From NCBI RefSeq assembly GCF_009183415.1, contig NZ_WEHU01000033.1, positions 1 to 46,377 on the forward strand: DNA of 46,377 nt, written 5' to 3'. Below are positions 34,809 to 44,104 of this stretch, piece after piece (the first letter of the stretch is position 1; the number at the start of each line of letters is the position of its first letter). Source of the DNA: Bacillus sp. B1-b2. Its GTDB lineage: Bacteria; Bacillota; Bacilli; Bacillales; Cytobacillaceae. The notes under the pieces are model-generated. The model was not told the DNA's origin, made no database searches, and saw only the letters and a program-made list of their open reading frames with translations. Both the position numbers and the translations under genes were made by a program.

Positions 34809-34836
34809 CTAGGGTGTAAATTTTTTTCGATAAAAA

Positions 34837-34850
34837 TGATAACGTTTACT
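34837..34850 (+). promoter_or_regulatory. cre-like site or second operator
   Basis: TGATAACGTTTACT matches the CcpA consensus TGWAANCGNTNWCA at all but two positions. It could be a CcpA site or a weaker second LacI-type operator in the leader. Confidence 0.45.
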
Positions 34851-34886
34851 ATATTTAAAAGAGAATTGATAGAGGAGTAAGTAAGT

Positions 34887-35912
34887 ATGGGAGTAACAAT
34901 AAAAGATGTAGGGAAATTAGCAAATGTTTCTCCTTCCACTGTTTCTAGAGTTCTTGCCAATCATCCTAAAATAAGTGATGAAACCAAACGTAAAGTTCGA
35001 GAAGCAATGGAGGAATTAGGGTATCATCCTAATCTTCAAGCAAGAAGTCTGGTAGTAAAGAGCACGAAAACAATTGGTATCATTATGCCAAATTCCACTG
35101 AAAGAGTTCTAGAAAATCCTTTCTTTCCTGAAGTATTAAGGGGAATTTGCTTAGAAGCAAGAAAAAGCCAATTTGGCATTTATTTGACTACTGGTGCGAC
35201 AGAAGAAGAAATTCTACAAGAAGTAATTGAGATGGTACAAGGAAAAAGAGTAGATGGTATTATTCTTCTTTATAGTAAAACCAATGATCAAATTATGGAT
35301 TATTTACTTCAGAATAAGTTCCCGTTTACTGTTATAGGAAGACCCTTTCAGAATGCTGAAAGAATTTCTTATGTGGATAATGATAATGTTTATATAACGA
35401 AAGAAATTACGGAATATTTAATTGGTCTTGGACACCGTTCCATTGCGTTTATAGGTGCTAACATGGAAATGGTTTTTACTATTGACCGATTATCGGGTTA
35501 TAAGCAGGCTTTAAAGGAAAATGGGATAGAGTTTCAAAAGAATTTTATTGTCTATGATAAAGAGTTAAATGGTCAGGTTAAAGAGAAAATTTTAGAATTG
35601 TTAAAACAAGAAGTGGCTCCTACTGCATTTGTTGTTTCTGATGATTTTATTGCAATTGAACTCTTAAGCTATGCAGAAGAGTTGCAAATCTCTGTGCCAG
35701 ATGACTTATCTATAGTCGCATTTAATAATATTCCCACAGGAAAATATATGAAGCCTTCCTTGACTTCTGTAGATATTAATATTTTTCAACTAGGAGTAGA
35801 AGCTACTAAATGTTTGCTTGAGGAAATAAAATTTCCGCAATCTTTAACAAAAAGAATTACTGTTCCGGCAAAAATGATAGAAAGAAGTTCATGTGGTGTC
35901 ATTTCAGTGTAA
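34887..35912 (+). CDS. LacI family regulator, MalR-like
   Basis: A 341-residue repressor with a LacI-type helix-turn-helix (residues 4-50, TIKDVGKLANVSPSTVSRVL), hinge helix HPNLQARSLV and a periplasmic-binding-like ligand domain (about 60-335). TKTIGIIMPNS starts the effector domain, and the IEFNNIPTGKYMKPSLTSVDI-like segment near 290 is typical of maltose-type regulators such as MalR of Gram-positive bacteria. The ribosome site AGAGGAG fits. The 55-base gap to the alpha-glucosidase gene has no terminator, so the two form an operon, consistent with control of maltose/maltodextrin use. Confidence 0.85.
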   Translation: MGVTIKDVGKLANVSPSTVSRVLANHPKISDETKRKVREAMEELGYHPNLQARSLVVKSTKTIGIIMPNSTERVLENPFFPEVLRGICLEARKSQFGIYLTTGATEEEILQEVIEMVQGKRVDGIILLYSKTNDQIMDYLLQNKFPFTVIGRPFQNAERISYVDNDNVYITKEITEYLIGLGHRSIAFIGANMEMVFTIDRLSGYKQALKENGIEFQKNFIVYDKELNGQVKEKILELLKQEVAPTAFVVSDDFIAIELLSYAEELQISVPDDLSIVAFNNIPTGKYMKPSLTSVDINIFQLGVEATKCLLEEIKFPQSLTKRITVPAKMIERSSCGVISV

Positions 35913-35967
35913 CTTCATTGGTTATGTGGTATGAAAGAAAGAACAAAGTGTAGAGAGGAAGAGATTA

Positions 35968-37629
35968 GTGAATCAAAAATGGTGGAAAGAAGCAGTAGCT
36001 TATCAAATTTACCCAAGAAGTTTTATGGATTCTAATGGAGATGGAATAGGAGATCTTAAAGGAATCATTTCCAAATTAGATTATTTAAAAGAATTAGGAA
36101 TTGATTGTATATGGATATGTCCAATGTATAAATCTCCAAATGATGATAATGGATATGATATCAGTGACTATCAAGATATTATGGATGAATTCGGGACAAT
36201 GGACGACTTTGATTTACTTTTATACGAGGTACATCAGAGAGGAATGAAACTAATTATTGATTTAGTCATTAACCACACGAGTGATGAGCATAAATGGTTC
36301 TTGGAATCTCGTTCGTCTAAGAATAATCCAAAAAGGGATTGGTATATTTGGAGAGATGGAGTGAAAGGAAAAGAACCAAACAATTGGGAAAGTATTTTTG
36401 GAGGTTCTGCATGGAAGTATGACGAGACAACAGATCAGTACTTTATGCATATCTTCTCGGAAAGACAGCCAGATTTGAATTGGGAGAATCAAGAGGTAAG
36501 ATCTGCTCTTTACAATATGATTAATTGGTGGCTTGATAAAGGAATTGATGGCTTCAGAATTGACGCAATTAGCCATATTAAGAAAGAAGAAGGCCTTAAG
36601 GATATGGATAACCCTTTAGATTTAGACTTTGTTCCTTCCTTTGACAAGCACATGAATGTAGAAGGAATTCAGCCTTTCTTAGAGGAATTGAAAAAAGAAA
36701 CTTTTTCTAAGTATGATATTATGACGGTTGGAGAAGCAAATGGTGTAAAAATTGAAGAAGCCGAACTATGGGTTGGTGAGACTAAAGGGAAGTTCAATAT
36801 GGTTTTTCAGTTTGAGCATCTAGATTTATGGGATAACGAGAAAAGCTATGGGGTAGACGTCCTAATGCTCAAACAAGTTCTTAATAAATGGCAAAAAGGA
36901 TTAGAAAATAAAGGGTGGAACGCGTTATTTATTGAAAACCATGATAAGGCTAGAACAGTTTCTACCTGGGGAAATGATAAAGAATATTGGAAGCAAAGCT
37001 CTAAAGCATTAGGTATGATGTACTTCTTCATGCAAGGAACACCTTTTATTTACCAAGGCCAAGAAATCGGAATGACAAATGTTCAATTTGCGACAATAGA
37101 AGAATATGATGATGTGGCAACAAAGAATTCTTATAAGCTAAAAAGAGAAGAAGGAATTAGTCATAAAGAGATTATGGAGGATATTTGGTCAACAAGCCGC
37201 GATAATTCAAGGACTCCGATGCAATGGTCTAGTGAAGCATATGCTGGATTTTCTACAGCTACACCATGGATAGGAATGAATCCAAACTATACTGAGATTA
37301 ATGTAGAGAAGCAGAAGCTGGATGTAGATTCTATTTATCACTTTTATAAGAAGATGATCGAGTTGAAAAAATCAGCACCTCTTTTAACTTACGGAACATT
37401 TGATTTAATTGATGAAGAGAATAAGCAAGTATTTGCTTATACTAGAAGCTTTGGTGACAAGAAAATGGCGATAATTGTAAACTTGTCCCTAGAGGAAGCT
37501 ACATTTCAAAATCGTTTAGTAGAGCTTGGAAGTGATAACTTGCTATTAGCAAATTATTCTGTTCAGGCCCATGAAGCTACTACATCCATTATTTTAAAAC
37601 CATACGAAGCAAGATTATATAGCTGTTAA
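35968..37629 (+). CDS. malL: GH13_31 alpha-glucosidase (MalL-type, probably alpha-1,4 preferring)
   Basis: A 553-residue cytoplasmic exo-alpha-glucosidase. The catalytic residues are Asp199 (GFRIDAISH), Glu256 (VGEANG) and Asp326 (ENHDKAR). Residue 200 is Ala; in this family Val200 goes with alpha-1,6 (isomaltase) activity while Ala goes with alpha-1,4 preference, as I recall for the thermophilic Geobacillus alpha-glucosidase that this sequence closely resembles. The N-terminal WWKEAVAYQIYPRSFMDSNGDG block and C-terminal beta domain (NLLLANY, KPYEARLY) are complete. Start GTG at 35968 after GAGGAAGAG. It is paired with a MalR-like regulator and closed by a terminator. Confidence 0.92.
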   Translation: MNQKWWKEAVAYQIYPRSFMDSNGDGIGDLKGIISKLDYLKELGIDCIWICPMYKSPNDDNGYDISDYQDIMDEFGTMDDFDLLLYEVHQRGMKLIIDLVINHTSDEHKWFLESRSSKNNPKRDWYIWRDGVKGKEPNNWESIFGGSAWKYDETTDQYFMHIFSERQPDLNWENQEVRSALYNMINWWLDKGIDGFRIDAISHIKKEEGLKDMDNPLDLDFVPSFDKHMNVEGIQPFLEELKKETFSKYDIMTVGEANGVKIEEAELWVGETKGKFNMVFQFEHLDLWDNEKSYGVDVLMLKQVLNKWQKGLENKGWNALFIENHDKARTVSTWGNDKEYWKQSSKALGMMYFFMQGTPFIYQGQEIGMTNVQFATIEEYDDVATKNSYKLKREEGISHKEIMEDIWSTSRDNSRTPMQWSSEAYAGFSTATPWIGMNPNYTEINVEKQKLDVDSIYHFYKKMIELKKSAPLLTYGTFDLIDEENKQVFAYTRSFGDKKMAIIVNLSLEEATFQNRLVELGSDNLLLANYSVQAHEATTSIILKPYEARLYSC

Positions 37630-37634
37630 TGAGA

Positions 37635-37676
37635 AAATCACTACGAAAACACCAAGTGTTTAGTAGTGATTTTTTT
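37635..37676. terminator. Bidirectional terminator between malL and thioesterase gene
   Basis: Nested stem: AAATCACTAC / GTAGTGATTT outside and AAACAC / GTGTTT inside, followed by a T run. It just reaches the stop of the minus-strand thioesterase gene. Confidence 0.88.
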
Positions 37677-38074
37677 CAACTTCTTTTGGCTTGAACTGCT
37701 AACGTACATCGAGAAATACAAACGAGTTTATTTGCTTCATTCTCTATTTTTATTTCATACACCATAGTTGAATTGCCTTTGTGCAGAACAGATGCAGTTG
37801 CGGTTACGATGCCATCACGCACGGAACGAAGATGGTTTGCGTTTATTTCTTGTCCAAAAACAAGATGAGTTTCATGATTAATAAGACTAGCTGCACCTAT
37901 ACTTGCTGTTGTTTCTGCTAATGCAACAGAAGCTCCACCATGTAAAAAACCAAATGGCTGCCTTGTCCTCTCATCTACAGGCATACTAGCAATACATGTG
38001 CCATCTTCTTTTACTTCTTTAATAACAATTCCTAGACTGTCCATTAATGTATTCTTCATTGATATATTAAACAT
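37676..38074 (-). CDS. Hotdog-fold thioesterase (YuxO/MenI-like)
   Basis: A 132-residue PaaI-type hotdog thioesterase acting on acyl-CoA or aryl-CoA esters. The active-site segment QPFGFLHGGASVALAET holds the family's catalytic residues (HGG turn and Glu on the hotdog helix). The overall sequence is very like Bacillus YuxO, including MPVDERT, EINANHLRSV and CISRCTLAV. Relatives include DHNA-CoA thioesterases of menaquinone synthesis. The ATG at 38074 has GGAG 13 bases upstream; the internal ATG at 38059 has no ribosome site. It stands alone. Confidence 0.88.
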   Translation of the reverse strand: MFNISMKNTLMDSLGIVIKEVKEDGTCIASMPVDERTRQPFGFLHGGASVALAETTASIGAASLINHETHLVFGQEINANHLRSVRDGIVTATASVLHKGNSTMVYEIKIENEANKLVCISRCTLAVQAKRS

Positions 38075-38178
38075 GATATTTGTGATTCTCCGTTCATTTT
38101 TACCACCATTATAGCATAATCATCCTAGAAGAATAGTTCAAAGTAATATGGAAAAAATAAACTCAATCTAACTTAATA

Positions 38179-38219
38179 TTGACAAAAAAATAGGATGAAA
38201 GTTAAACTATTTAATAGTT
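38179..38219 (+). promoter_or_regulatory. marR promoter with overlapping palindrome
   Basis: -35 TTGACA (38179-38184), 18 bp, -10 TAAACT (38203-38208). The palindrome AACTATT-T-AATAGTT (38205-38219) overlaps the -10, where a MarR dimer would block transcription. Confidence 0.75.
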
Positions 38220-38254
38220 AAGGTGTTTAACTTTATTTATTTAATTATACGAGG

Positions 38255-38710
38255 GTGAGGATTATTAAACAAAAAGATATTAATGAAATTATTGATCGTT
38301 ATGTGAGTATTAATTTTTCTGTCAATCGAAAATTTGATCAACTGATTCGACAAGAGATTGGTGAAGTGCTTACAACAGAGCAGCATTTTACCATGCGTCA
38401 CATCAATCAAAAGGAGAATTGTACTTCTACGGAGCTTGCATTTTGTTTTGGTGTGAAGAAGAGTGCGATTACACCAATTATTAATCGATTAGTAGAAAAA
38501 GGTTGGGTACTAAGGAATCGAGATGTGAAGGATCGTAGAGTTGTATATCTAAGTTTGACAACTGCAGGAAAGATCATTTTTATTGAAATGGAGAAAAAGA
38601 TTCAACATATTATAGAATCTGTAATCACAAAGTTTGATCAAGCGGAAATTGAACATTTTTTAGAAACGTATGCTAAGTTAGACCGCTTAATTGAAGGAGA
38701 TAAGAATTGA
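38255..38710 (+). CDS. MarR family repressor (YdgG-like)
   Basis: A 151-residue winged-helix repressor. The recognition region is TSTELAFCFGVKKSAITPIINRLVEKGWV (about 55-83) and the wing is RDVKDRRVVYLSLT. It is most like Bacillus YdgG, which pairs with an MMPL exporter in the same way. The start is uncertain: GTG at 38255 follows GAGG directly with no spacing, and no in-frame ATG exists nearby, so an ATT start (38261) spaced after GAGGGTGAGG is also possible. It lies 16 bases before the exporter gene. Confidence 0.88.
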   Translation: MRIIKQKDINEIIDRYVSINFSVNRKFDQLIRQEIGEVLTTEQHFTMRHINQKENCTSTELAFCFGVKKSAITPIINRLVEKGWVLRNRDVKDRRVVYLSLTTAGKIIFIEMEKKIQHIIESVITKFDQAEIEHFLETYAKLDRLIEGDKN

Positions 38711-38726
38711 GAATGGAGGCAAAACA

Positions 38727-41700
38727 GTGAATGCTATTTTAAAAGGGAAATGGCTAGTTCTTATTGCGTGGGTTATTGTTATCATAGGATTATTTTTCAT
38801 TGCTCCTAATATGGCTGACTTAGTAAAAGAGAAAGGGCAAATTACAGTTCCAGATGGATATTCTTCTACAAAAGCAGCAGAGATAATGGAAGAAGTGGAA
38901 AGTCAGGAAGATGTGGGAGAACAGTCTACCGTTGCACTAGTTTTCCATGATGATAAGAAGCTTAGTGAAAAAGAATTGTTAGAAGCAAAGAAGGCAATAG
39001 AGAAATTAGAAGCAAAGAAGGAAGAACTAGGTATAACGGAAATATTATCTTATTTCACAGATGAGAATTTAAAAGATCAGTTAGTTTCTGATGATGGGAA
39101 AACCATATTAAATTCATTAACAGTTAGTTGGAATGATAGAGAAGCAGATGAACTAAGTGACCTTCTATATGACACAATTAAAGAATTTGATGTTGATCAT
39201 TATTATACTAGTAACTGGATGATTGATCAGGATTTAGTCAACAGTTCACAAGAGGGACTAAAGAAAACAGAAGGCATAACAGTTGTTTTTATTTTGGCAG
39301 TATTATTAATTGTATTTAGGTCGGTTGTTGCACCGTTAATTCCATTGGTTACAGTTGGTGTAACATACTTGGCTTCACAGTCCATTGTATCCATTCTAGT
39401 AGACCAGTTAGATTTCCCTATTTCAACCTATACACAAATCTTTTTAGTTGCTATTTTATTTGGTATTGGTACAGATTACTGCATTCTTTTACTAAGTAGA
39501 TTTAAAGAAGAGATGATGCATAGGGAATCAATATGGGATGCCATTATTGAAACATACAAAAACGCAGGTAGAACGGTATTCTTTAGTGGAGTTGCCGTGA
39601 TGATTGGCTTTGCAGCAATAGGCTTTTCTCAGTTCACCTTATATAAATCTGCGTCTGCCGTTGCAGTAGGTGTTGCTATTCTATTAATTGCTTTGTTTAC
39701 TGTAGTTCCAATCTTTATGTTATTCCTTGGTAAGAAGATGTTCTGGCCATCAAAAGGGGCATTAGAGCATGGAGATAGTAAGTTATGGGAAACTGTTGGT
39801 CGATTTTCATTAAAACGACCAATCATCGCTTTAGCTATTGTTGCATGTATATGTGTTCCATTCTTAGTAACATATGATGGAGAACTTTCCTTTAACTCTT
39901 TAGATGAAATTAGTGATGATGCACCATCTATAAAGGCATTTAATGCTATAGCGGATAGCTTTGGTCCTGGTGAATCCATGCCAACTACTGTCGTGATAAA
40001 AAATGACGATAATTTAAATACAATGGAGTATTTAGCATTGGCAGATTCCATTTCAAGTGAGCTAGAGAAAGTGGATTTAGTGGATAATGTTCGCTCTGTT
40101 ACAAGACCTACAGGGGAACCAATTCAAGATCTGTATATTTCTAAACAGGCTGAAACCTTAGAAGAGGGATTAGATCAAGGGAAAGAAGGATTAGATCAAA
40201 TTAGCAAAGGGCTTAATGATGCGGGTAGTCAACTAAAAGACTCTGAACCTCAATTAAATGATGCTTCAGATGGTATAAATGATCTAATTAAAGGGACTAA
40301 TGATGTAAAGTCTGGCCTAGGGGAAATTCAAACAAACCTTGAGAAGATAGAACAAGGTATTCGTGCAGGTTCCGCTGGTTCTGATGAAATAAAAGCTGGT
40401 TTAGCTCAAATGAAAAGTGGGGCAGAACATGCACTTGAAGGACATAAAGCATTACTTGGAAATTATCAGAATGTAAAATCGCAGTTGGATGAAACTTTAG
40501 GCAAGTTAAATCAGATTACACAAGACAACTTTAATGAATTGGAAAATACGTATAATGGTATTTCATCAAACAAAAGTTACGAATTAATCAAATCTAGTAT
40601 ATTAGAAGCACAGCAAAAATTGCCGATTTTTAGTGGTACTTTAGACGGGATAAATACTCAATATCAAGTGATTATTGAGCAACAAGGTATCATTTCTGAA
40701 AGTATAAATCAACTAATTTCAGGTATTGACCAACAACAAAAAGGATTAAACCAACTAGCAGATGGTCAAGGTCAGATTGTTGATAATATGCCGAAGTTAA
40801 CAAATGGTTTAACAAGTATTAATGATGGACAAAAGCAGCTTCTCGATGGATTTGGTGATATTAGTGGCCAGCTTGGGCAGTTAACAGACGGCTTGAATCA
40901 AAGTGCTGAGGGGCTAGATCAAGTCTCTGACGGATTAGGATCAGCTACTGATTACTTATCTGGGCTTTCTCAAAACGAGGCAAGTAATTTCTATATACCA
41001 GAGGAAGTATTAAGTAGTGATGACTTTAAACAGTCATTAGATACGTATCTATCACCAGATCGTAAAATTATGACGTTTGATGTGATTTTCGCAGATAATC
41101 CATATTCTAATGAAGCAATTGATCAAATCAAAAATATAAAAGAAACAGTCACTCAAGCTACGAAAGGAACGAAGCTTGAAAATGCTGAGGTAGCAGTATC
41201 AGGTATAACTAGTACAAATGCTGATTTAAGTGCAGTATCAAATGCGGATTATACGAATACCGTTATATGGATGCTTATCGGAATTTCGATTGTACTAATA
41301 TTCTTGTTCCGATCAATCATTATGCCAGCTTATATTATTGGGTCATTAATCTTAACCTTCTATACAGCGCTAGGCATAAATGAAGCTATTTATGTGAATA
41401 TTTTCAACTACACAGGAATTAGCTGGGCTGTACCATTCTTTGGTTTTGTCATTCTTGTTGCATTAGGGGTCGACTATAGTATTTTCTTAATGGATCGTTT
41501 TAATGAATATAGGGATCTTACTATAAAGGATGCTATGCTTGAAGCGATGAAAAAGATGGGTACAGTTATCGTTTCAGCAGCCATTATTTTAGGTGGGACA
41601 TTTGCTGCTATGATGCCATCTGGAATGCTTTCATTATTACAGATAGCAAGTATTGTTCTTGTCGGATTATTTTTATATGCTTTTATTATCTTACCATTGC

Positions 41701-41768
41701 TCATACCAGTTCTAGTAAAGAACTTTGGGGAAGCTAACTGGTGGCCATTTAAACGAATTAAAGAGTAA
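38727..41768 (+). CDS. MMPL/RND family transporter with YhgE/Pip-like coiled-coil loop (YdgH-like)
   Basis: A 1013-residue export pump of the RND/MMPL class with 12 expected helices in two halves (five plus one each). Intramembrane motifs GIGTDYCILLLSRFKEE (near 255) and GVDYSIFLMDRFNEY (near 920) are the MMPL acidic signatures. The second extracellular loop (about 475-760) is very large and carries repeats of the type G-L-[DN]-Q-[LI]-x-[DK]-G, as in YhgE/Pip-like proteins, predicted to form a long coiled coil. The start is GTG at 38727, seven bases after GGAGG. It is under the preceding MarR gene's control by position. Substrate is unknown; lipids, surfactants or antimicrobials are usual. 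Confidence 0.92.
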   Translation: MNAILKGKWLVLIAWVIVIIGLFFIAPNMADLVKEKGQITVPDGYSSTKAAEIMEEVESQEDVGEQSTVALVFHDDKKLSEKELLEAKKAIEKLEAKKEELGITEILSYFTDENLKDQLVSDDGKTILNSLTVSWNDREADELSDLLYDTIKEFDVDHYYTSNWMIDQDLVNSSQEGLKKTEGITVVFILAVLLIVFRSVVAPLIPLVTVGVTYLASQSIVSILVDQLDFPISTYTQIFLVAILFGIGTDYCILLLSRFKEEMMHRESIWDAIIETYKNAGRTVFFSGVAVMIGFAAIGFSQFTLYKSASAVAVGVAILLIALFTVVPIFMLFLGKKMFWPSKGALEHGDSKLWETVGRFSLKRPIIALAIVACICVPFLVTYDGELSFNSLDEISDDAPSIKAFNAIADSFGPGESMPTTVVIKNDDNLNTMEYLALADSISSELEKVDLVDNVRSVTRPTGEPIQDLYISKQAETLEEGLDQGKEGLDQISKGLNDAGSQLKDSEPQLNDASDGINDLIKGTNDVKSGLGEIQTNLEKIEQGIRAGSAGSDEIKAGLAQMKSGAEHALEGHKALLGNYQNVKSQLDETLGKLNQITQDNFNELENTYNGISSNKSYELIKSSILEAQQKLPIFSGTLDGINTQYQVIIEQQGIISESINQLISGIDQQQKGLNQLADGQGQIVDNMPKLTNGLTSINDGQKQLLDGFGDISGQLGQLTDGLNQSAEGLDQVSDGLGSATDYLSGLSQNEASNFYIPEEVLSSDDFKQSLDTYLSPDRKIMTFDVIFADNPYSNEAIDQIKNIKETVTQATKGTKLENAEVAVSGITSTNADLSAVSNADYTNTVIWMLIGISIVLIFLFRSIIMPAYIIGSLILTFYTALGINEAIYVNIFNYTGISWAVPFFGFVILVALGVDYSIFLMDRFNEYRDLTIKDAMLEAMKKMGTVIVSAAIILGGTFAAMMPSGMLSLLQIASIVLVGLFLYAFIILPLLIPVLVKNFGEANWWPFKRIKE

Positions 41769-41770
41769 AA

Positions 41771-41807
41771 AAAGGATAAATCTGCTTTAAGCGGATTTAT
41801 CCTTTTT
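41771..41807 (+). terminator. Terminator after MMPL exporter gene
   Basis: A 15-bp stem with one G-T pair (AAAGGATAAATCTGC / GCGGATTTATCCTTT), a 5-base loop and a T run. Confidence 0.92.
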
Positions 41808-41837
41808 CTTCAATAGTAATATAAAATGCTTTAAACG

Positions 41838-41877
41838 GAAAAAAAAGAGTTGCCTCTAATAATGTGACAACTCTTTT
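41838..41877 (-). terminator. Terminator after uppP
   Basis: A 10-bp stem (CAACTCTTTT / AAAAGAGTTG) close to the uppP stop, followed on the minus strand by a T run. Confidence 0.85.
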
Positions 41878-41881
41878 CCTA

Positions 41882-42718
41882 TTAAAAGAATACAATCATA
41901 ATAATGATAGCAATAATGATTCGATAGATTGCAAATGGTACTAGCTTAATTCGATCAATTAATTTTAAGAAGAAACGGATAGAGATAAGTGCAAAAATAA
42001 AGGCACTAATAAATCCAACAATGAAAAATGGTAGGGCATCTGTTGTGATGTATTCCCAGTTATTTAATAAGGAAATGAAACTTGCTCCAGCCATAATTGG
42101 AACAGCCATGATAAAGGTGAAGTCTGCCGCAACTCGGTGACTTAATCCCATTAGTACACCACCAGAGATGGTAGCTCCTGATCTTGAAAACCCTGGCCAT
42201 AGAGCAATACATTGGAATAAACCAATCAAGAAAGCCTGTTTATTCGTAATTTTATCAAGTGACAAGGTTGTTGGTTTTCTTCTTTTTTGTGTATAGTCAG
42301 CTACAATCATTAAGATTGCTCCTACAATAAGAGCATATGCAACAGTATGGAAGTTAAATAAATGTTCATCAATATAATCATCGAATAATAGTCCTAACAC
42401 TCCAGCAGGAATTAATCCAATAAGAATTTGTACTAAGCTTAAACGATGTCCTTGTACTTTTTCTCCGTTAATGCTCTTTTTTAAACCAAGAATGTTTAAG
42501 AATCGATCTTTAAAAATAATAACAACCGCAAGAATAGAACCTAACTGAATTACTACTTTGAAGGTATTTGCTACCTCGGTAGAAAAAATTTCGCCAGATT
42601 TTAGCCATAAATCGTCCACTATAATCATGTGTCCAGTAGAAGATACTGGTGCAAATTCCGTTAACCCTTCTACAATGCCTAGTATAAAGGCAACTATTAA
42701 TTCCCATAAATTTTCCAA
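41882..42718 (-). CDS. uppP: Undecaprenyl-diphosphate phosphatase
   Basis: A 278-residue integral membrane phosphatase that recycles undecaprenyl pyrophosphate to the lipid carrier of cell-wall synthesis; its loss or gain changes bacitracin sensitivity. The active site motifs are EGLTEFAPVSSTGH (Glu17, Glu21, Ser27, His30) and FSRSGATISGGVLMGL. About eight membrane helices. The start is a TTG at 42718, eight bases after AGGAG; this gives Glu17/Glu21/His30 numbering equal to the well-known enzyme. The frame also allows a GTG at 42727 that abuts the ribosome site. Ala in FAPVSS replaces a more usual Leu. Confidence 0.94.
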   Translation of the reverse strand: MENLWELIVAFILGIVEGLTEFAPVSSTGHMIIVDDLWLKSGEIFSTEVANTFKVVIQLGSILAVVIIFKDRFLNILGLKKSINGEKVQGHRLSLVQILIGLIPAGVLGLLFDDYIDEHLFNFHTVAYALIVGAILMIVADYTQKRRKPTTLSLDKITNKQAFLIGLFQCIALWPGFSRSGATISGGVLMGLSHRVAADFTFIMAVPIMAGASFISLLNNWEYITTDALPFFIVGFISAFIFALISIRFFLKLIDRIKLVPFAIYRIIIAIIIMIVFF

Positions 42719-43047
42719 AGTTTCCACTCCTATAATCTATTTATATTGTTGTTTATGATTTTAGACACGCACTAGGCTATCATATCAAATTTTTATGAAA
42801 ACCTAAACTATCATTTTCAAATTATCTTAAGCTAAAGTTATTTCGTTTTAATCGTTCTTTATTGAATAGACATGGTTACAATAAAGGGCAATAAATGATT
42901 CTGTAAAAAAGCAGTAAAAGTCCCCAAAATCGTTTTTGCTACTGATACAATTAGAAATCATACATATAACGAAAATATACACTAGCAAGTTTCAATTTTT
43001 TTTATACAATTAGATAGGGAAATAATAAGAATAAGTTAAAGGTGCTG

Positions 43048-43986
43048 ATGGCAATGAGGAATCATCAAGGAATATTAACTATAGGAGATGCTTTCATTGA
43101 TTATGTTTCCATTACTAAAAACAATGATAAATATAATCAAAAGCTTGGAGGAGCCACAGTAAATGTCGCGGTACATTTGAGCAGATTTGGTGTGCCTAGC
43201 TATTATTTAACAAAGTTAGGAATAGAAAGGGATAGTATATTCGTTAAAAATGAGATGGCAAAGGAAGGCTTGAATTTATATTACTCAATTGAATCCAATA
43301 CTAAAATGATTTCAAAGGTATTTGTTCATTTGGATAAAGATGGAGAAAGACAGTTCCATTCATACGAAAATGAAACGCCAGAAGAAGTCATTCTGTCAGA
43401 AGATCTTACAGAGGAAGCATTTGACGATAAAAAGATTTTTTATTTTGGTTCTGGTACTCTTTTCCACCCTAAGGCACAAGAAGCAACTAAAAAGGCCATT
43501 ACAATCGCTAAGGAAAAAGGCTCGTTAGTTGCATTTGATGCAAATATTCGGTTGCAAAGATGGAAAAGTGCAGATGAATGTAGAAAAACCATTTTGAAAT
43601 TTATTCCATTTGTAGATGTTTTTAAGTTATCGATGGAAGAACTAACATTTCTCTTTCAAAAAACTAACTTCGAAGAAAATATAGAAATGCTTAAAGAATT
43701 TGAAGTCCCTTTTAAGTTAATAACAATGGGAAACCTTGGTGCATTAGGGATATGGAGAGAGGAAGAAATATATGTTCCTGCACAAAAGGTTGTAGTTAAA
43801 GATACCAATGGAGCAGGAGATGCATTTATGGCAACTATCCTTTTCCATTTATATAAAAACGGTGTACCAAAAAACGTAAGGGAGTGGAGAAAATATATAG
43901 CTGCTGCAAATCGACTAGGAGAAGAAGTAGCAACTAAATATGGATCCTTACCTACTTTACGGAATTATTCGAATATTATTCCATGA
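43048..43986 (+). CDS. PfkB family sugar kinase (fructokinase-like)
   Basis: A 312-residue ribokinase-fold kinase. N-terminal ILTIGDAFIDYV and GGATVNVAVHLSRFG form the substrate side. The catalytic base is Asp258 in DTNGAGDAFMATI with its anion hole. The fold's lid segment and the middle FDANIRLQRWKS are as in fructokinases and related 2-keto-3-deoxy sugar kinases. The sugar is not certain. The ATG at 43048 is taken (AAAGG five bases before); a GTG at 43042 and an ATG at 43054 are alternatives. The 329-base gap before it (42719-43047) holds no gene that I can see. Confidence 0.85.
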   Translation: MAMRNHQGILTIGDAFIDYVSITKNNDKYNQKLGGATVNVAVHLSRFGVPSYYLTKLGIERDSIFVKNEMAKEGLNLYYSIESNTKMISKVFVHLDKDGERQFHSYENETPEEVILSEDLTEEAFDDKKIFYFGSGTLFHPKAQEATKKAITIAKEKGSLVAFDANIRLQRWKSADECRKTILKFIPFVDVFKLSMEELTFLFQKTNFEENIEMLKEFEVPFKLITMGNLGALGIWREEEIYVPAQKVVVKDTNGAGDAFMATILFHLYKNGVPKNVREWRKYIAAANRLGEEVATKYGSLPTLRNYSNIIP

Positions 43987-44104
43987 TAGTATTTTCAATT
44001 ATTTATGCTTTGTAAAATTATAGTAAAGATTATTCCCTTAATAGTGCTAGATGTATAAAAATAGTCGATAATAGGAGTTATAATAGTGCTAAAGGAGTAG
44101 AACT

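Noticed and set aside
39629-40051. 140-codon minus-strand frame in the exporter gene
   Set aside because: Shadow of MMPL coding sequence; plus-strand motifs are conclusive.
44068-44077. GTCGATAA resembling a sigma D -10 before the second chemoreceptor
   Set aside because: No TAAA-type -35 at the right distance; not strong enough to call a motility promoter.
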